A stretch of 48,486 nt of DNA from Pasteurellaceae bacterium (GCA_030528525.1 JAUMYT010000001.1:113629-162114); one strand, 5' to 3'; numbered from the stretch's first letter, positions 37,969 through 48,384 are shown. Numbers and translations are program-made. Notes: generated from the sequence alone by a model not told the origin.

Positions 37969-37984
37969 TGTGATCCAGATCACT
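37969..37984. promoter_or_regulatory. CRP-binding site upstream of the symporter gene
   Basis: TGTGATCCAGATCACT fits TGTGA-N6-TCACA at nine of ten positions, and the flanking bases are A/T. Its centre (37976.5) is 61.5 bases before a start predicted from TATTAT at 38027-38032, the class I activator position. Confidence 0.7.
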
Positions 37985-37991
37985 TTATGCC

Positions 37992-38008
37992 TATGATGAT
38001 TATCATAA
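37992..38008. promoter_or_regulatory. Possible Fur-like box
   Basis: TATGATGATTATCATAA agrees with a Fur-type pattern (GATAATGATTATCATTA) at 14 of 17 positions and is itself near-palindromic. It lies in the -35 region of the predicted symporter promoter. Iron control of this locus would be unexpected, so treat as tentative. Confidence 0.35.
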
Positions 38009-38026
38009 GTGAAGAATTTGGCTTCG

Positions 38027-38032
38027 TATTAT
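38027..38032 (+). promoter_or_regulatory. Predicted -10 box of the symporter-sulfatase promoter
   Basis: TATTAT, with no good -35 box, as expected for a CRP-dependent promoter. The start would be about 38038, leaving a leader of about 65 bases before ATG 38104 with AGGAGA as ribosome-binding site. Confidence 0.45.
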
Positions 38033-38103
38033 CCTGATACTGTTCTCATTGTCGTTTTGGAGAATAGTTCGTGAGATGAAATAACCACTTTCAGGAGAAC
38101 GAT

Positions 38104-39786
38104 ATGTTTTTAACCATTGTCAGTTTTTTAATTGTAACCAGTTTGGTTGCAGGGATTTCTTGGTATAAAACCAGAAATGATGATTTAACCACCTCAAAAG
38201 GCTACTTCTTGGCAGGGCGTGGGTTAAGTGCCGTGGTGATTGGGTGCTCAATGGTGTTGACTTCCCTTTCCACCGAGCAGTTAATCGGGGTGAATGCCAA
38301 CTCTTATAAAGGCAATTTCTCGATCATTGCTTGGACGGTGCAATCAGTGATTCCACTCTGTTTCTTAGCCCTTTACCTGCTTCCAAAATATATCCGTAAC
38401 GGATACACCACCATTCCAGAATTTTTTGAGAACCGTTTTGACCGTCAAACCCGTTTGATTATGTCCACGCTTTTCTTGGTGTTCTATCTGTTTATCGTGA
38501 TCCCAACTGCACTTTATACGGGAGCGATTGCGTTTAATAAAGTGTTCAACTTGGAAACCTATTTCGGTTTGAGCTACGGCGAAGCGATTGTATATACCGT
38601 AATGGCAATCGGGGTCATCGGGGCGATTTATGCGATCTTCGGGGGCTTAAAAGCGGTGGCGGTGTCGGATACGTGGAATGCGATTATTTTAGTGATTGGG
38701 GCATTATTAGTGCCAATCTTCGCCCTAATTCATTTAGGCGATGGCAGCTTTATGGCTGGGGTCAAAACCATTACCACCACCCAAGTTGAGAAATTTAATG
38801 CCATTGGGAGCGAAGGTGATGCGGTGCCGTGGCCTGCGATTTTCACAGGGATTTTAATCGTGAATTTCTTCTATTGGACAACCAATCAAGCAATTGTACA
38901 ACGTGCCTTAGGGGCAAAAGACTTAAAAGCAGGTCAAAAAGGGATCTTGGTAGCAGCGTTATTCCTACTGTTAATGCCGATTATCCTTAACTTACCTGGG
39001 CTACTGAGTTTCCACATCTTAGGTGAAGGCTTAAAACCGATTGATGTCTCTTACCCAGAGTTAGTCAATAAAGTATTACCAACCGCATTGCAAGGCTTCT
39101 TTGTGGCGGCGTTATTTGGTGCGGTGTTGAGTACCTTCAACTCATTCTTAAACTCGGCGGCAACGATTTTCTGTAAAGACTTGTTACCGTCCATCAGCAA
39201 AAAAGAGCGTTCTGACGGCGAATTGATTCTGTTTGCGAAAAAAGTCTCTGCGGTAATGGCGGTGGTAACCGTGATCATTGCTCCGTTATTGATGTTCGGT
39301 ACAGACGGTATCTTCTTGGTCACTAAACGCTTTGCAGGCTTTGTGAACATTCCAATCGTGGCATTATTCGCCGTCGGTTTATTCAACAAAACTGTATCGG
39401 GTTTAGCTGCTCGTATTGCCTTGCTGGTTCACGTTATCCTTTACTTCTCTATCGTTTGGGTCTTCCAAGTGAAATGGAACTTTGTGTACGTGATGGCATC
39501 ACTCTTTGTATTTGATGTGTTGTTAATGCTCTTCTTAGGTCAATTCCTCAAACGTGCAACTCCGTACGAAGACAACAAAATCAATCACGCCAATGTGGAT
39601 TTAACCAACTGGGAATATGCCAATGTTACCGTAGCTTCATTAGTGTTAGGTTTATTCGCACTTTATGCATTATTATCGCCACTGGGTTTAGCATCGGTCG
39701 ATGGTAATCCGTCACTCATTCTTGGCATCTATGCGGTGTTGCAAGTAATTGTCCTTTTGGTATTCGGTAAAAAGAAAAAGGCTTAA
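38104..39786 (+). CDS. Sodium:solute symporter (SSS family)
   Basis: 560 residues with about 13-14 hydrophobic segments. The family patterns [28 protein letters not shown] and [21 protein letters not shown] are clear, close to the sugar-type SGLT branch. It brings a solute in with sodium. The next gene, a sulfatase, begins three bases after the stop, so the substrate is probably a sulfate ester, perhaps a sulfated sugar. It leads an operon whose promoter carries a CRP site. Confidence 0.9.
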   Translation: MFLTIVSFLIVTSLVAGISWYKTRNDDLTTSKGYFLAGRGLSAVVIGCSMVLTSLSTEQLIGVNANSYKGNFSIIAWTVQSVIPLCFLALYLLPKYIRNGYTTIPEFFENRFDRQTRLIMSTLFLVFYLFIVIPTALYTGAIAFNKVFNLETYFGLSYGEAIVYTVMAIGVIGAIYAIFGGLKAVAVSDTWNAIILVIGALLVPIFALIHLGDGSFMAGVKTITTTQVEKFNAIGSEGDAVPWPAIFTGILIVNFFYWTTNQAIVQRALGAKDLKAGQKGILVAALFLLLMPIILNLPGLLSFHILGEGLKPIDVSYPELVNKVLPTALQGFFVAALFGAVLSTFNSFLNSAATIFCKDLLPSISKKERSDGELILFAKKVSAVMAVVTVIIAPLLMFGTDGIFLVTKRFAGFVNIPIVALFAVGLFNKTVSGLAARIALLVHVILYFSIVWVFQVKWNFVYVMASLFVFDVLLMLFLGQFLKRATPYEDNKINHANVDLTNWEYANVTVASLVLGLFALYALLSPLGLASVDGNPSLILGIYAVLQVIVLLVFGKKKKA

Positions 39787-39789
39787 GCG

Positions 39790-41238
39790 ATGAATAACAT
39801 TATCTACATTTTGCTCGATCAAGTGCGTAAAGATATGTTGGGCTCTTACGGACACAACATTGTCAAAACGCCGAATTTAGATCGGCTTGCCAAAGATGGC
39901 ATTCGGTTTAACAATGCATTTACGCCCGCCTCCGTGTGCGGGCCTGCTCGAACCTCGTTGTTTACAGGATTAATGCCGTCTAGCCACGGCATTATCAAAA
40001 ACGGCGAAAAAGGTGGCACGGGTGAAATCAGTCAAACTGCCCCGAATATTTCTCGCCTTGAAGGTTATAACACCTATGTGGTGGGCAAATGGCACGTTGG
40101 CACTAAATCTGTGCCTGAAGATTATGGCATTAAAGGGCATAATTTTGACGGCTATGGCTACCCAGGCAGTGGCGTGTATAAAAATTTGGTGTTCAACCAA
40201 CCACCAACACACTCCAACCGCTACAAAGAGTGGCTGGAAGAAAAAGGCTACGAAGCCCCAACCGTGAGCAACGCCTATTTCGGCGACAACCCACATTTGC
40301 GAGTACAAGAGTTGTGCGGTTTACTTTCGGGAACGAAAGAAGAAACCATTGAATACTTCATCATTGATGAAGCCAAGCGTTACATCAAAGAGTCTCTTGC
40401 CGAAGGTAAACCGTTCTTCGCTTGGGTAAATTTCTGGGGTCCGCACACCCCTTGTGTGGTGCCAGAGCCGTATTATTCAATGTACGATCCTAACGACATC
40501 GTGCTAGATGAAAGTTTCTTCACACCGCTTGAAGGCAAACCAGGGCATTTCCGCACCATTTCCAAAATGTGGGGAATGTGGGAAGCAAGCGAAGCACGTT
40601 GGCGTGAAGTGATCTCGAAATTCTGGGGCTACATCACGATGATTGATGATGCCATTGGCGAGCTGTTTACCTTCTTGGAAGAAAATAATCTGTACGATAA
40701 CACCTTCCTTGTGGCAACGGCAGATCACGGCGATGCAATGGGGGCTCACCGAATGATTGAAAAAGGTGAATTTATGTTTGAATCCACCTACAACATTCCG
40801 TTGATTATCAAAGATCCGAAATCCGATCGGGTGAACCAAGTGGACGACAATCTAGTGTATTTGCACGATCTGACATCTACGGTTTACGACATCGCAGGGC
40901 AACAAGTGCCAGAGGCGTTCCAAGGCGAAACCATTTTACCGATTACTCGCCAAAATCAGCCGAACGACCGCAAAGGCTTGCTCGGACAGCTCGCAGGGCA
41001 TTTCGTCTATTTTGAACAGCGAATGTGGCGGCGGAAAGATTACAAATTGGTGTTTAATGCCACTGATCTGTGCGAACTTTATGATATTCGCCAAGATCCT
41101 GAAGAGATGCACAATTTATTCTACGATGAGAACTACCAAGCGATCAAAAAAGAGATGTTGGAAGAGATGCGAGCGGAAATGAAACGCCTTAACGACCCGC
41201 TTGAAAACTGGGTGTATCGGATTATTGATGAAATTTGA
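39790..41238 (+). CDS. Cys-type sulfatase, cytoplasmic
   Basis: 482 residues, alkaline-phosphatase superfamily. The activation motif C-G-P-A-R (Cys50, Pro52, Arg54) in SVCGPARTSLFTG is the CxPxR signature whose cysteine becomes formylglycine. Metal-site segments ILLDQVRKDMLG and VATADHGDAMGAH are intact. There is no signal peptide, so it acts in the cytoplasm on an imported sulfate ester. The required activating enzyme is encoded at 42055. The exact substrate (sulfated hexosamine, choline sulfate or other) cannot be read from sequence. Confidence 0.92.
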   Translation: MNNIIYILLDQVRKDMLGSYGHNIVKTPNLDRLAKDGIRFNNAFTPASVCGPARTSLFTGLMPSSHGIIKNGEKGGTGEISQTAPNISRLEGYNTYVVGKWHVGTKSVPEDYGIKGHNFDGYGYPGSGVYKNLVFNQPPTHSNRYKEWLEEKGYEAPTVSNAYFGDNPHLRVQELCGLLSGTKEETIEYFIIDEAKRYIKESLAEGKPFFAWVNFWGPHTPCVVPEPYYSMYDPNDIVLDESFFTPLEGKPGHFRTISKMWGMWEASEARWREVISKFWGYITMIDDAIGELFTFLEENNLYDNTFLVATADHGDAMGAHRMIEKGEFMFESTYNIPLIIKDPKSDRVNQVDDNLVYLHDLTSTVYDIAGQQVPEAFQGETILPITRQNQPNDRKGLLGQLAGHFVYFEQRMWRRKDYKLVFNATDLCELYDIRQDPEEMHNLFYDENYQAIKKEMLEEMRAEMKRLNDPLENWVYRIIDEI

Positions 41239-41254
41239 TGAAACCCCTCTCGTT

Positions 41255-41319
41255 GTAGGATGGGCTTCAGCCCATCAATAAAATCTGACAGCGTAGTGAT
41301 GGGCTAAAGCCCATCCTAC
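41255..41319. repeat. Inverted pair of GGGCTTTAGCCC-type palindromes
   Basis: GTAGGATGGGCTTCAGCCCA (41255 onward) and its inverse ending CCATCCTAC at 41319 can fold into one long stem, and each half is itself a palindrome. It follows the sulfatase stop and may act as terminator. The same pair occurs at 46641-46705. Confidence 0.85.
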
Positions 41320-41324
41320 TTGTT

Positions 41325-41360
41325 ACAACGGGGGGTGAATTTTCTCACTTTTTGCAAAAT
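41325..41360 (+). repeat. USS-like element 14
   Basis: ACAACGGGGGGTGAA, then CTTTTTGCAAAATGG, one base longer than the other copies. It sits beside the palindrome pair between the sulfatase and its regulator. Confidence 0.55.
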
Positions 41361-41464
41361 GGTTGGGATTGCTTCATTACTTAATTTTTGCTGAAGATAG
41401 AATCAATTCAAATTTCTGTCGCCTTATCCTAAAATATACACATTTCACCTAATATGGATTTCCA

Positions 41465-42046
41465 ATGAACCCCAACATCATCCCTGAATCACTCAAGGCT
41501 TGCAAGCTCACCACCTTACATCCGCTTTCTAAGGGAATGGCAATTTACAAGCAAGGCGAAACGGCGAACGAATTTTACTTTATTCAGCGTGGCTTGGTTG
41601 GGCTGTATCACACCTTGGATAACGGCAAAGAGAGCTTGGTACGGCTGTATCAAACGGGGGAATATTTTGGCTACCGCACGCTGTTTGGCGACAGCCAATA
41701 TCATTGCAACGCCAAAGTGTTGGTGGAAGCTGAAATTGTGCGGATCAAACCTGACAGCATCGATCAATTTTTTGCCGAAAATCCTGAAGTGAGCAAAATG
41801 TTATTGCAAATCATCGCCCACGAATTGCGAGATGCCGAGCAACGTTTAGCCAAAAGTGCCTATTTACGCACGCTCGATCGCGTGATTGATAGCATCTATT
41901 TCTTAACTCAGCATTTCCCCTATTATCATTGGACTTACCGCGAAATTGCTGAGTACGCAGGCTGCGAAACCGAAACAGCAATCCGCATTGCTAACGAGCT
42001 GAAACGCAACGGCTTGCTTAATGATGTTCTCATTCATAAAAAATAG
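41465..42046 (+). CDS. CRP/FNR-family transcription regulator of the sulfatase locus
   Basis: 193 residues: a cyclic-nucleotide-binding-type beta barrel (about 20-110; IYKQGETANEFYFIQRGLVGL) and a winged-helix DNA-binding domain at the end (REIAEYAGCETETAIRIANELKRNG). It lacks the N-terminal cysteine cluster of FNR. It lies eight bases before the sulfatase-maturating enzyme gene, so they form an operon, and it probably controls the locus. Its signal is unknown; the palindrome at 37949 is a candidate target. Confidence 0.83.
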   Translation: MNPNIIPESLKACKLTTLHPLSKGMAIYKQGETANEFYFIQRGLVGLYHTLDNGKESLVRLYQTGEYFGYRTLFGDSQYHCNAKVLVEAEIVRIKPDSIDQFFAENPEVSKMLLQIIAHELRDAEQRLAKSAYLRTLDRVIDSIYFLTQHFPYYHWTYREIAEYAGCETETAIRIANELKRNGLLNDVLIHKK

Positions 42047-42054
42047 GAACGCCA

Positions 42055-43194
42055 ATGCCTAAAGCCTATTTTCACTTAATGGCGAAGCCGAGTAGCTTTC
42101 AATGTAACATCAAATGCGAATACTGTTTTTACTTGGAAAAAGAGCAGATGGTGCCAGAGTCACATCGAATGATGTCGCTGGAAACCTTGGAAAATTATGT
42201 TCGCAATTACATTGAATCCCACGCAGGCAACCAAGTGGATTTTGCGTGGCAGGGCGGTGAACCGACCTTGATGGGCTTGGATTTTTTCAAACAAGCGGTC
42301 AAATTGCAGCAACAATTTGCCAACGGCAAAACCATCACGAATGCCTTTCAAACCAACGGCATTGCCCTCAATCGTCAATGGGCAGAATTTTTTAAAGCAA
42401 ACCGTTTTTTGATCGGCATTTCGATTGACGGTTTGGCGGATATTCACAACAAATACCGCATTTCGGTAAACGGTCAGCCAACTTTTGAACGGGTCAAAAA
42501 AGCCATTGATCTGCTGAAAGAATATCAAGTCGATTTCAACACGCTCACCGTTGTCAACGATCAGAACTGGAACAAAGGCAGAGAAACCTATCTCGCCCTC
42601 AAAGCCCTTGGCTCCACCTTTATGCAGTTTATCCCGATTGTCGAATACGGTGGCGAACCGACCGCTTGCAACTCAACGCAAATGCAAAATTTTTCCGTGC
42701 CGCCCCACGGCTACGGGCAATTTTTGCTTGATGTGTTTGAAGAATGGCAAAAGGGCGACCAAGGCACAATTTTTGTGCAAGAGTTTGATAACCTGCTCGG
42801 GCAATGGTTGGGCTATCCGTCCAGTTCCTGTGTCCATCGCCCAACCTGTGGTACCTCGTTGATCGTGGAAGCGAGTGGCGATATTTACAGCTGCGATCAC
42901 TTTGTCTATCCCGATTGTTGGGTCGGTAATCTCAATCAGCAATCCCTTACGGACATTGTGCATTCCAAAGCCCAAACCGATTTTGGTTTTGCAAAAAAAT
43001 CACGTTTGTCACCCCCTTGTAAACAGTGCGAACTTCGCCCGTTGTGTCACGGCGGCTGCCCGAAACATCGGGTGGTGGCATTGCCGAACGAAACGCTCAA
43101 ACATAACTATCTTTGTCCGTCTTATCAGCTATTCTTCCGCCAAACCGCCGAGCCAATGCAACAAATGCGGGATCGGATCCGGTTTGGGCGTTGA
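42055..43194 (+). CDS. Anaerobic sulfatase-maturating enzyme (radical SAM, SPASM)
   Basis: 379 residues. The radical-SAM motif CNIKCEYC (Cys17, 21, 24) binds the first cluster. The SPASM auxiliary-cluster cysteines follow: about 259, 265 and 280, then C322-x2-C325-x5-C331-x3-C335 and the C353 region. The enzyme converts the sulfatase cysteine to formylglycine without oxygen. The neighbouring gene product with C-G-P-A-R is its evident substrate. A USS-like element encodes the residues just before and including Cys322 (SRLSPPC), so the repeat overlaps a cluster ligand. Confidence 0.94.
   Translation: MPKAYFHLMAKPSSFQCNIKCEYCFYLEKEQMVPESHRMMSLETLENYVRNYIESHAGNQVDFAWQGGEPTLMGLDFFKQAVKLQQQFANGKTITNAFQTNGIALNRQWAEFFKANRFLIGISIDGLADIHNKYRISVNGQPTFERVKKAIDLLKEYQVDFNTLTVVNDQNWNKGRETYLALKALGSTFMQFIPIVEYGGEPTACNSTQMQNFSVPPHGYGQFLLDVFEEWQKGDQGTIFVQEFDNLLGQWLGYPSSSCVHRPTCGTSLIVEASGDIYSCDHFVYPDCWVGNLNQQSLTDIVHSKAQTDFGFAKKSRLSPPCKQCELRPLCHGGCPKHRVVALPNETLKHNYLCPSYQLFFRQTAEPMQQMRDRIRFGR
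42291..42325 (+). repeat. Canonical Apl-type DNA uptake signal inside the anSME gene
   Basis: ACAAGCGGTCAAATT, with CAATTTGCC at the conserved distance, encoding Lys-Gln-Ala-Val-Lys in a helix. Confidence 0.65.
42986..43020 (-). repeat. USS-like element 15, inside the anSME gene
   Basis: ACAAGGGGGTGACAAA with TTTTTTGCAAAAC at element position 23, a near-consensus copy. In the gene frame its final bases give Pro-Pro-Cys, where the Cys is a SPASM cluster ligand. Confidence 0.75.
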
Positions 43195-43263
43195 TCTCTT
43201 TTGCTTTTCCCCAAAAAATTCAGCATAATTCGCAGGTTTTTCCGTTCTTGTTAAGGATACCCT

Positions 43264-44574
43264 ATGGGGATTTACGCCTATCTCTGTTTTCTCTCGGCGT
43301 TGTCGATTTTGCTTGGCTTTATCACGAGCAAAATCAGCGATAAAGTCCAATCCACCATTGCGATCACGGCATCAGCGATGGTCGGTTCCCTCTTTTTATT
43401 ACTGTTCGGTTGGCTCGGTTGGTTTAACATTTCTGATGTCGCCAAAGAAGTGATGGAGCAGGTTGATTTCAACAGCTTTTTAATCAACGGGATTCTCGGC
43501 TTCTTGCTCTTTGCAGGCTCGCTCGGAATTAAACTGCCTGTACTGAAAGATCAGAAATGGGAAATCGCCATTTTTGCCCTATTTTCCACTACGGCATCGA
43601 CTTTCTTTATCGGTGGCATTATTTATGCCATTTGCCATTTGATTGGTTTGCCGATAGCTTTCATCTACTGCGTCTTGTTCGGGGCGTTGATTTCGCCGAC
43701 CGACCCAATTGCGGTGTTAGCCATTATCAAAAATTTACGAGCCCCCAAACGCCTGTCAATGCAAGTCGAAGGCGAATCCTTATTCAATGATGGCGTAGGC
43801 TTGGTGGTATTCGTGACGATTTTTGCCGTGGCATTTGGCGGGCAAGAAGCGACCTTCACTGGCATTTTAGGGCTGTTTTTACACGAAGCGATTGGCGGTA
43901 TTTTGCTCGGCTTCGTGCTAGGGTTTATCGCCCATATTCTGATTTCCTCCACCGATGACGGCAGTATGGAAATTCTGCTCACGCTCACGATTCCGACCGC
44001 AGGTTTTATGTTAGCCAACAACGTACTGCACGTTTCGGGAGCGTTGGCGATGGTGGTGTCTGGCATTATGATCGGCAACTGGACTCGCCATTCGGGCTTT
44101 TCCGAGCAGAGCCAGCGTTATCTCGACCACTTTTGGGAGATGATCGACCACTTCCTGAATTTCCTGCTGTTCTTCTTAATCGGCTTTGCCTTGTTGTTGG
44201 TGGATTTCAACATTTACGGCGTAGTGCTGATGATTGTCGCCATTCCAATCTGTTTGGCAAGCCGCTATGCCAGTCTGTGGCTGCCGTTTAAACTGTTGCA
44301 ACAAGTGCGAACCTACAACCCTTACACCCTAAAAATTATGACCTGGGGCGGCTTGCGTGGCGGTTTAGCCTTGGCAATGGCGTTGGCAATTCCTGCCAAA
44401 ACGGCATTTGTGAACGGCATTGATGTGAAAGATTTGATTCTGGTAATGACCTATTCGGTGGTAATGTTCTCCATTTTGGCACAAGGCACAACTATTGAGC
44501 CGATGATCCGCAAAGCGAAAACGGTCGATCCGAATAAAGAAGCGTATTTAAAACCAACCCCTACATTTAAATAG
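43264..44574 (+). CDS. CPA1-type sodium/proton antiporter
   Basis: 436 residues with about 12 hydrophobic segments. [19 protein letters not shown] and [16 protein letters not shown] are the family's ion-binding motifs, with the key aspartate in FND. It exchanges cytoplasmic sodium for protons at the inner membrane. It may offset sodium brought in by the symporter upstream, but it has its own leader and could simply be housekeeping. It is followed by pyrE 11 bases on. Confidence 0.9.
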   Translation: MGIYAYLCFLSALSILLGFITSKISDKVQSTIAITASAMVGSLFLLLFGWLGWFNISDVAKEVMEQVDFNSFLINGILGFLLFAGSLGIKLPVLKDQKWEIAIFALFSTTASTFFIGGIIYAICHLIGLPIAFIYCVLFGALISPTDPIAVLAIIKNLRAPKRLSMQVEGESLFNDGVGLVVFVTIFAVAFGGQEATFTGILGLFLHEAIGGILLGFVLGFIAHILISSTDDGSMEILLTLTIPTAGFMLANNVLHVSGALAMVVSGIMIGNWTRHSGFSEQSQRYLDHFWEMIDHFLNFLLFFLIGFALLLVDFNIYGVVLMIVAIPICLASRYASLWLPFKLLQQVRTYNPYTLKIMTWGGLRGGLALAMALAIPAKTAFVNGIDVKDLILVMTYSVVMFSILAQGTTIEPMIRKAKTVDPNKEAYLKPTPTFK

Positions 44575-44585
44575 AGAGAGCTAAC

Positions 44586-45227
44586 ATGGAACAATATAAA
44601 CACGATTTCATTGAATTTTGTCTAAGTCGTCACGTCCTGAAATTTGGTGAATTTACGTTAAAATCAGGCAGAATCAGCCCTTATTTTTTCAATGCAGGTT
44701 TATTTAATTCGGGCAATGATTTGGCAAAACTTGGGCAATTTTATGCTCAAGCGATTGCACAGCGTGGTATTGAATTTGATGTGTTATTTGGACCCGCCTA
44801 TAAGGGAATTCCCATTGCTACCACAGTGGCTGTCGCACTCGCAACACAGTTTCAGTTAGATAAACCGTGCTGTTTTAACCGCAAAGAAGCGAAAGATCAT
44901 GGAGAGGGAGGAAATTTAATTGGTAGCGGTTTATTCGGCAGAATTTTGTTAGTTGATGACGTGATTACCGCAGGTACCGCAATTCGTGAATCAATGGCTA
45001 TAATTAATGCAAATGGTGCGGAGCTTGCTGGAGTGTTGATTGCACTTAACCGCAAAGAAAAAGGTAAAGGTGAACTCTCTGCGATTCAAGAGGTGGAGAG
45101 GGATTACCAGTGTCAAGTGTTCTCGATTATTGATTTTGATGATCTGTTACACTATTTAGAAAAATCAGCACAATACGCCCCATTCTTACTGAAAATGAAG
45201 GCGTATCGTGAACAATATGGCGTTTAA
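44586..45227 (+). CDS. pyrE: Orotate phosphoribosyltransferase
   Basis: 213 residues, as E. coli PyrE. The PRPP-binding motif [16 protein letters not shown] is intact, and [14 protein letters not shown] is the orotate-side loop. It makes orotidine monophosphate in pyrimidine synthesis. Base and codon use are more AT-rich than the antiporter just upstream. It converges with trkA with 19 bases between stops. Confidence 0.97.
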   Translation: MEQYKHDFIEFCLSRHVLKFGEFTLKSGRISPYFFNAGLFNSGNDLAKLGQFYAQAIAQRGIEFDVLFGPAYKGIPIATTVAVALATQFQLDKPCCFNRKEAKDHGEGGNLIGSGLFGRILLVDDVITAGTAIRESMAIINANGAELAGVLIALNRKEKGKGELSAIQEVERDYQCQVFSIIDFDDLLHYLEKSAQYAPFLLKMKAYREQYGV

Positions 45228-45246
45228 TATGAAGGCCGCGGGGAAA

Positions 45247-46623
45247 CTATAAGAAAAACGAACTAATTTGGAACAGTTTTTCAATTTCGCTGACCTGTTT
45301 TTTGTCATTGACGAGTAAGATCACACGGTCGTTTTCGAGAATTTCGGTGGATTTGTGGGCGATCATCACGTTGTCATTTCGCACGATTGCCCCAATAATT
45401 GCCCCTTGTGGAAGCTTGATTTCTCGGACTTTCCGCCCGACCACTTTGGACGATTGACTGTCTCCGTGAGCGATGATTTCAATGCCTTCCACTAAACCTT
45501 GCTTGAACGAAGCCACTTTGACAATGTCGCCTTTGCGGACGTGGCTAGATAACGCCGAAATGGTCGCTTGTTGTGGCGAAAGGGCAATATCAATGGTACC
45601 GCCCTGAATTAAGTGCAAATATGCCACCCGTTGCACCAACACAATCGCTTTTTTCGCCCCTAAACGTTTGGCAAGCAAGGCGGACATAATGTTCGCTTCA
45701 TCATCGCTGGTGAGAGCTAAAAAGAGATCGACATTTTCGATATGCTCTTCAAACAGCAACTCTTCATCGGACGAATCGCCGTGCAGAATCAAGGTTTTCG
45801 ACAGTTTTTCGGCAAGTTTGGTGGCTTTTTCGGCATCACGCTCAATCAATTTTACGCTACATTTTTCTTCTAGCTCTTTTGCCAATGCCGTGCCAATGTT
45901 GCCGCCGCCGATAATCATCACCCGTTTGTGCGGTTTTTCAAGGCGTTGTAGCTCCGCCATAATCGCTTTGATGTGCTGGGTGGCACAGATGAAAAACACT
46001 TCATCGCCTGCTTCGATGATGGTTGAGCCTTGTGGCACAAAGGCTTTTTCTTGGCGGAAAATAGAGACAATCCGAGCTTCAATATGGGGCAGATGATCGC
46101 CCAAGGCGGAAATCGGGTAGCCGACCAAAGGCCCACCGTAGTAGGCTTTGACGCTCACCAAGCTGACTAATTCGTTGGCGAAATGGGCGACTTGCAACGC
46201 CCCGGGGTAGTCGATCAGGCGTAAAATTTCTTTGGTTACCAACAATTCTGGGGCGATGATGTGGTCAATCGGTAACACCTTGTTGTTGAATAACGCATCA
46301 CGCTCTCGCACATAGTCGGGGTTGCGAATGCGAGCGATTTTGGTCGGAATATTGAACAAGGTGTAGGCGATTTGGCAGGCGATCATATTGCTCTCATCGC
46401 TGTGGGTCACCGCCACAATCAGATCCGCATCGCTTGCCCCTGCTTCACGCAAAATGCGTGGCGATGCCGCATTGCCTTTTAGCACTCGCAGATCGTGTTT
46501 GTCCTGCAAAGGCGTAAGCCGTGCTTGGTCGTCATCAATCAACGTGATGTCGTTGTCATCGTTCGCCAAATTTTCTGCTAGCGTTGCACCAACCTGCCCC
46601 GCCCCGAGAATGATAATTTTCAT
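45247..46623 (-). CDS. trkA: Trk potassium uptake regulatory protein TrkA
   Basis: 458 residues, as E. coli TrkA. Two Rossmann NAD-binding (RCK-N) halves, [14 protein letters not shown] at the start and [14 protein letters not shown] at about 235, each followed by a ligand-sensing RCK-C domain. It gates the TrkH/TrkG channel at the membrane. The trkH gene is not in the window. Confidence 0.96.
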   Translation of the reverse strand: MKIIILGAGQVGATLAENLANDDNDITLIDDDQARLTPLQDKHDLRVLKGNAASPRILREAGASDADLIVAVTHSDESNMIACQIAYTLFNIPTKIARIRNPDYVRERDALFNNKVLPIDHIIAPELLVTKEILRLIDYPGALQVAHFANELVSLVSVKAYYGGPLVGYPISALGDHLPHIEARIVSIFRQEKAFVPQGSTIIEAGDEVFFICATQHIKAIMAELQRLEKPHKRVMIIGGGNIGTALAKELEEKCSVKLIERDAEKATKLAEKLSKTLILHGDSSDEELLFEEHIENVDLFLALTSDDEANIMSALLAKRLGAKKAIVLVQRVAYLHLIQGGTIDIALSPQQATISALSSHVRKGDIVKVASFKQGLVEGIEIIAHGDSQSSKVVGRKVREIKLPQGAIIGAIVRNDNVMIAHKSTEILENDRVILLVNDKKQVSEIEKLFQISSFFL

Positions 46624-46640
46624 AATATTGCTTTTATTTT

Positions 46641-46705
46641 GTAGGATGGGCTTTAGCCCATCAATTCAATCTTAAATTTTGATGATGGGCTAAAGCCCAC
46701 CCTAC
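46641..46705. repeat. Inverted pair of GGGCTTTAGCCC-type palindromes
   Basis: GTAGGATGGGCTTTAGCCCA (46641 onward) and an inverted copy at 46683-46705 with one change. Between smrB and trkA on the minus strand, in the same configuration as at 41255-41319. Confidence 0.85.
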
Positions 46706-46716
46706 GGTAGAGAGAA

Positions 46717-47250
46717 TTATCGACGAAACTCGTCATTATTGCGAATTTGCTCGACCAAAATCAAAATCGCCGCATCGCCGCCCCACTCTCTTGGGGCTTG
46801 GTGCAGGGCGATCACTTTCGGGTGTTGCACCAACCAGCGGGGTATTTGATATTTCAACGCCCGCGTGCCGTAGCCTGTCATAATACTGGCACAATACACG
46901 TTCTCTTTTTCGCACGCCATAATCAAACTCGCCAGCTCTTTTTTGGCTTGCTCACGAGTTAAACCGTGCAGATCCAAAAAGAGTTCAGGGTGAAAATCGC
47001 CCCGCCGAAGTTGCTTTAAAATGTAGGGATCCACATCTTCACGGCGGTAGCGAACTTTCTCATTCTCTTCGGTCAACAACGGCTCATATTCATCGGAAAA
47101 ATAGAACAGCGTATCGGCGTGCTGTTTCTGTTCACGGATTTCATCTACCCGCTTGCTCACTTCGTTTTTCGGCACAAAGGTGTTTTGTTCAATCTTCTTC
47201 GTGCCTTTAATCGCCTCACGAAAAAGAGCCAATTCATCATTATCAATCAT
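46717..47250 (-). CDS. smrB: Ribosome rescue endonuclease SmrB
   Basis: 177 residues, as E. coli SmrB (YfcN). The Smr domain shows LDLHGLTREQAKKEL and GYGTRALKYQIPRWL, with the acidic N-terminal region before it. SmrB cuts mRNA at collided ribosomes. It diverges from prmB, the E. coli order. Confidence 0.93.
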   Translation of the reverse strand: MIDNDELALFREAIKGTKKIEQNTFVPKNEVSKRVDEIREQKQHADTLFYFSDEYEPLLTEENEKVRYRREDVDPYILKQLRRGDFHPELFLDLHGLTREQAKKELASLIMACEKENVYCASIMTGYGTRALKYQIPRWLVQHPKVIALHQAPREWGGDAAILILVEQIRNNDEFRR

Positions 47251-47333
47251 TATTTCGTCCTTAAATTAAATCGCAACATTCTAACATAAAGGGAAATGTG
47301 GTATAAATCCACAATTTCTCACGACATTCAATA

Positions 47334-47355
47334 TAGGGGCGTATTGCATACGCCC
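47334..47355 (+). repeat. REP-like palindrome, single copy
   Basis: TAGGGGCGTATTGCATACGC plus CC, the same family as 7634-7657 and 7708-7730. It lies 20 bases before the prmB start codon, so it occupies the prmB leader. Confidence 0.75.
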
Positions 47356-47374
47356 TTCCGATTAAGGAACCATT

Positions 47375-48319
47375 ATGTTTAACTACAACCTTGACCTACT
47401 TGACGACATTGCTCAATCTCAGCCCGAAAAAGAGCTGAAAAGCATTTTAGATATGATGCGTTGGGCATACAGCTATTTTAATGCGTCCGATCTCTATTAC
47501 GGACACGGGCACGACAATCCGTGGGACGAAGCCCATCAGCTTGTGCTCAGTGCCATTGCCCTGCCTGTCGATGCCCCTGAAAGTTTATACCAATCTCGCT
47601 TGACCTTAGTTGAAAAACAGCGAATTTGCGAACTGGTCAAACAACGCTTGGGCTTGCGGAAACCTGTCGCCTACTTGACGAATTCGGCGTGGTTTTCGGG
47701 CTTGGAATTTTATGTGGACGAACGCGTGATTATTCCACGTTCGCCAATCGGCGAGCTGATTCAAGAAGGCTTCACGGGCATTTTACGCACCGAGCCAAAA
47801 CGCATTTTGGATATGTGTACCGGCAGTGGCTGCATTGCGATTGCCTGTGCCAAACGCTTCCCGAACGCAGAAATTGATGCGGTCGATCTCTCTGTTGATG
47901 CATTAAACGTGGCGGAGATCAACATCGAACGCCACCAACTAAACGAGCAAGTGTTCCCAATGCAATCGGATCTGTTTGAGAGCCTGCCGCAAGATCATTA
48001 CGATTTGATCATCACCAACCCACCGTATGTGGATCAGGAAGATTTGGATTCAATGCCTGAAGAGTACCACCACGAGCCCGAAATGGCGTTGGGTTCAGGC
48101 GAAGACGGCTTAGACATTACCAAACGAATTCTCGCTCGTGCGGCGAACTATTTGTCTGACAATGGCGTTTTAGTATGCGAAGTCGGCAACAGTATGGTGC
48201 ATTTAATCGAACAGTTCCCAAGCGTGCCGTTTAACTGGCTCGAATTTAAACACGGCGGTGTCGGTGTGTTTAGCCTCACCCGTGAGCAGCTCGTGGCAAA
48301 TCGTCATTTGTTTGGTTAA
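47375..48319 (+). CDS. prmB: Ribosomal protein uL3 glutamine methyltransferase
   Basis: 314 residues. SAM-binding [14 protein letters not shown] and the catalytic NPPYVDQED fit the N5-glutamine methyltransferases, and the unusual start ([26 protein letters not shown]) marks PrmB rather than PrmC. It methylates a glutamine of ribosomal protein L3. ATG 47375 follows AAGGAAC. Confidence 0.95.
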   Translation: MFNYNLDLLDDIAQSQPEKELKSILDMMRWAYSYFNASDLYYGHGHDNPWDEAHQLVLSAIALPVDAPESLYQSRLTLVEKQRICELVKQRLGLRKPVAYLTNSAWFSGLEFYVDERVIIPRSPIGELIQEGFTGILRTEPKRILDMCTGSGCIAIACAKRFPNAEIDAVDLSVDALNVAEINIERHQLNEQVFPMQSDLFESLPQDHYDLIITNPPYVDQEDLDSMPEEYHHEPEMALGSGEDGLDITKRILARAANYLSDNGVLVCEVGNSMVHLIEQFPSVPFNWLEFKHGGVGVFSLTREQLVANRHLFG

Positions 48320-48349
48320 ACGTTTATATCCGTGCAGTCATTTTCACTA

Positions 48350-48384
48350 ACAAGGGGGTGAGAAAATCCAAGATTTTGCAAAAT
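48350..48384 (+). repeat. USS-like element 16
   Basis: ACAAGGGGGTGAGAAAA, with GATTTTGCAAAAT at element position 23, between the convergent prmB and the edge gene. Confidence 0.75.
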
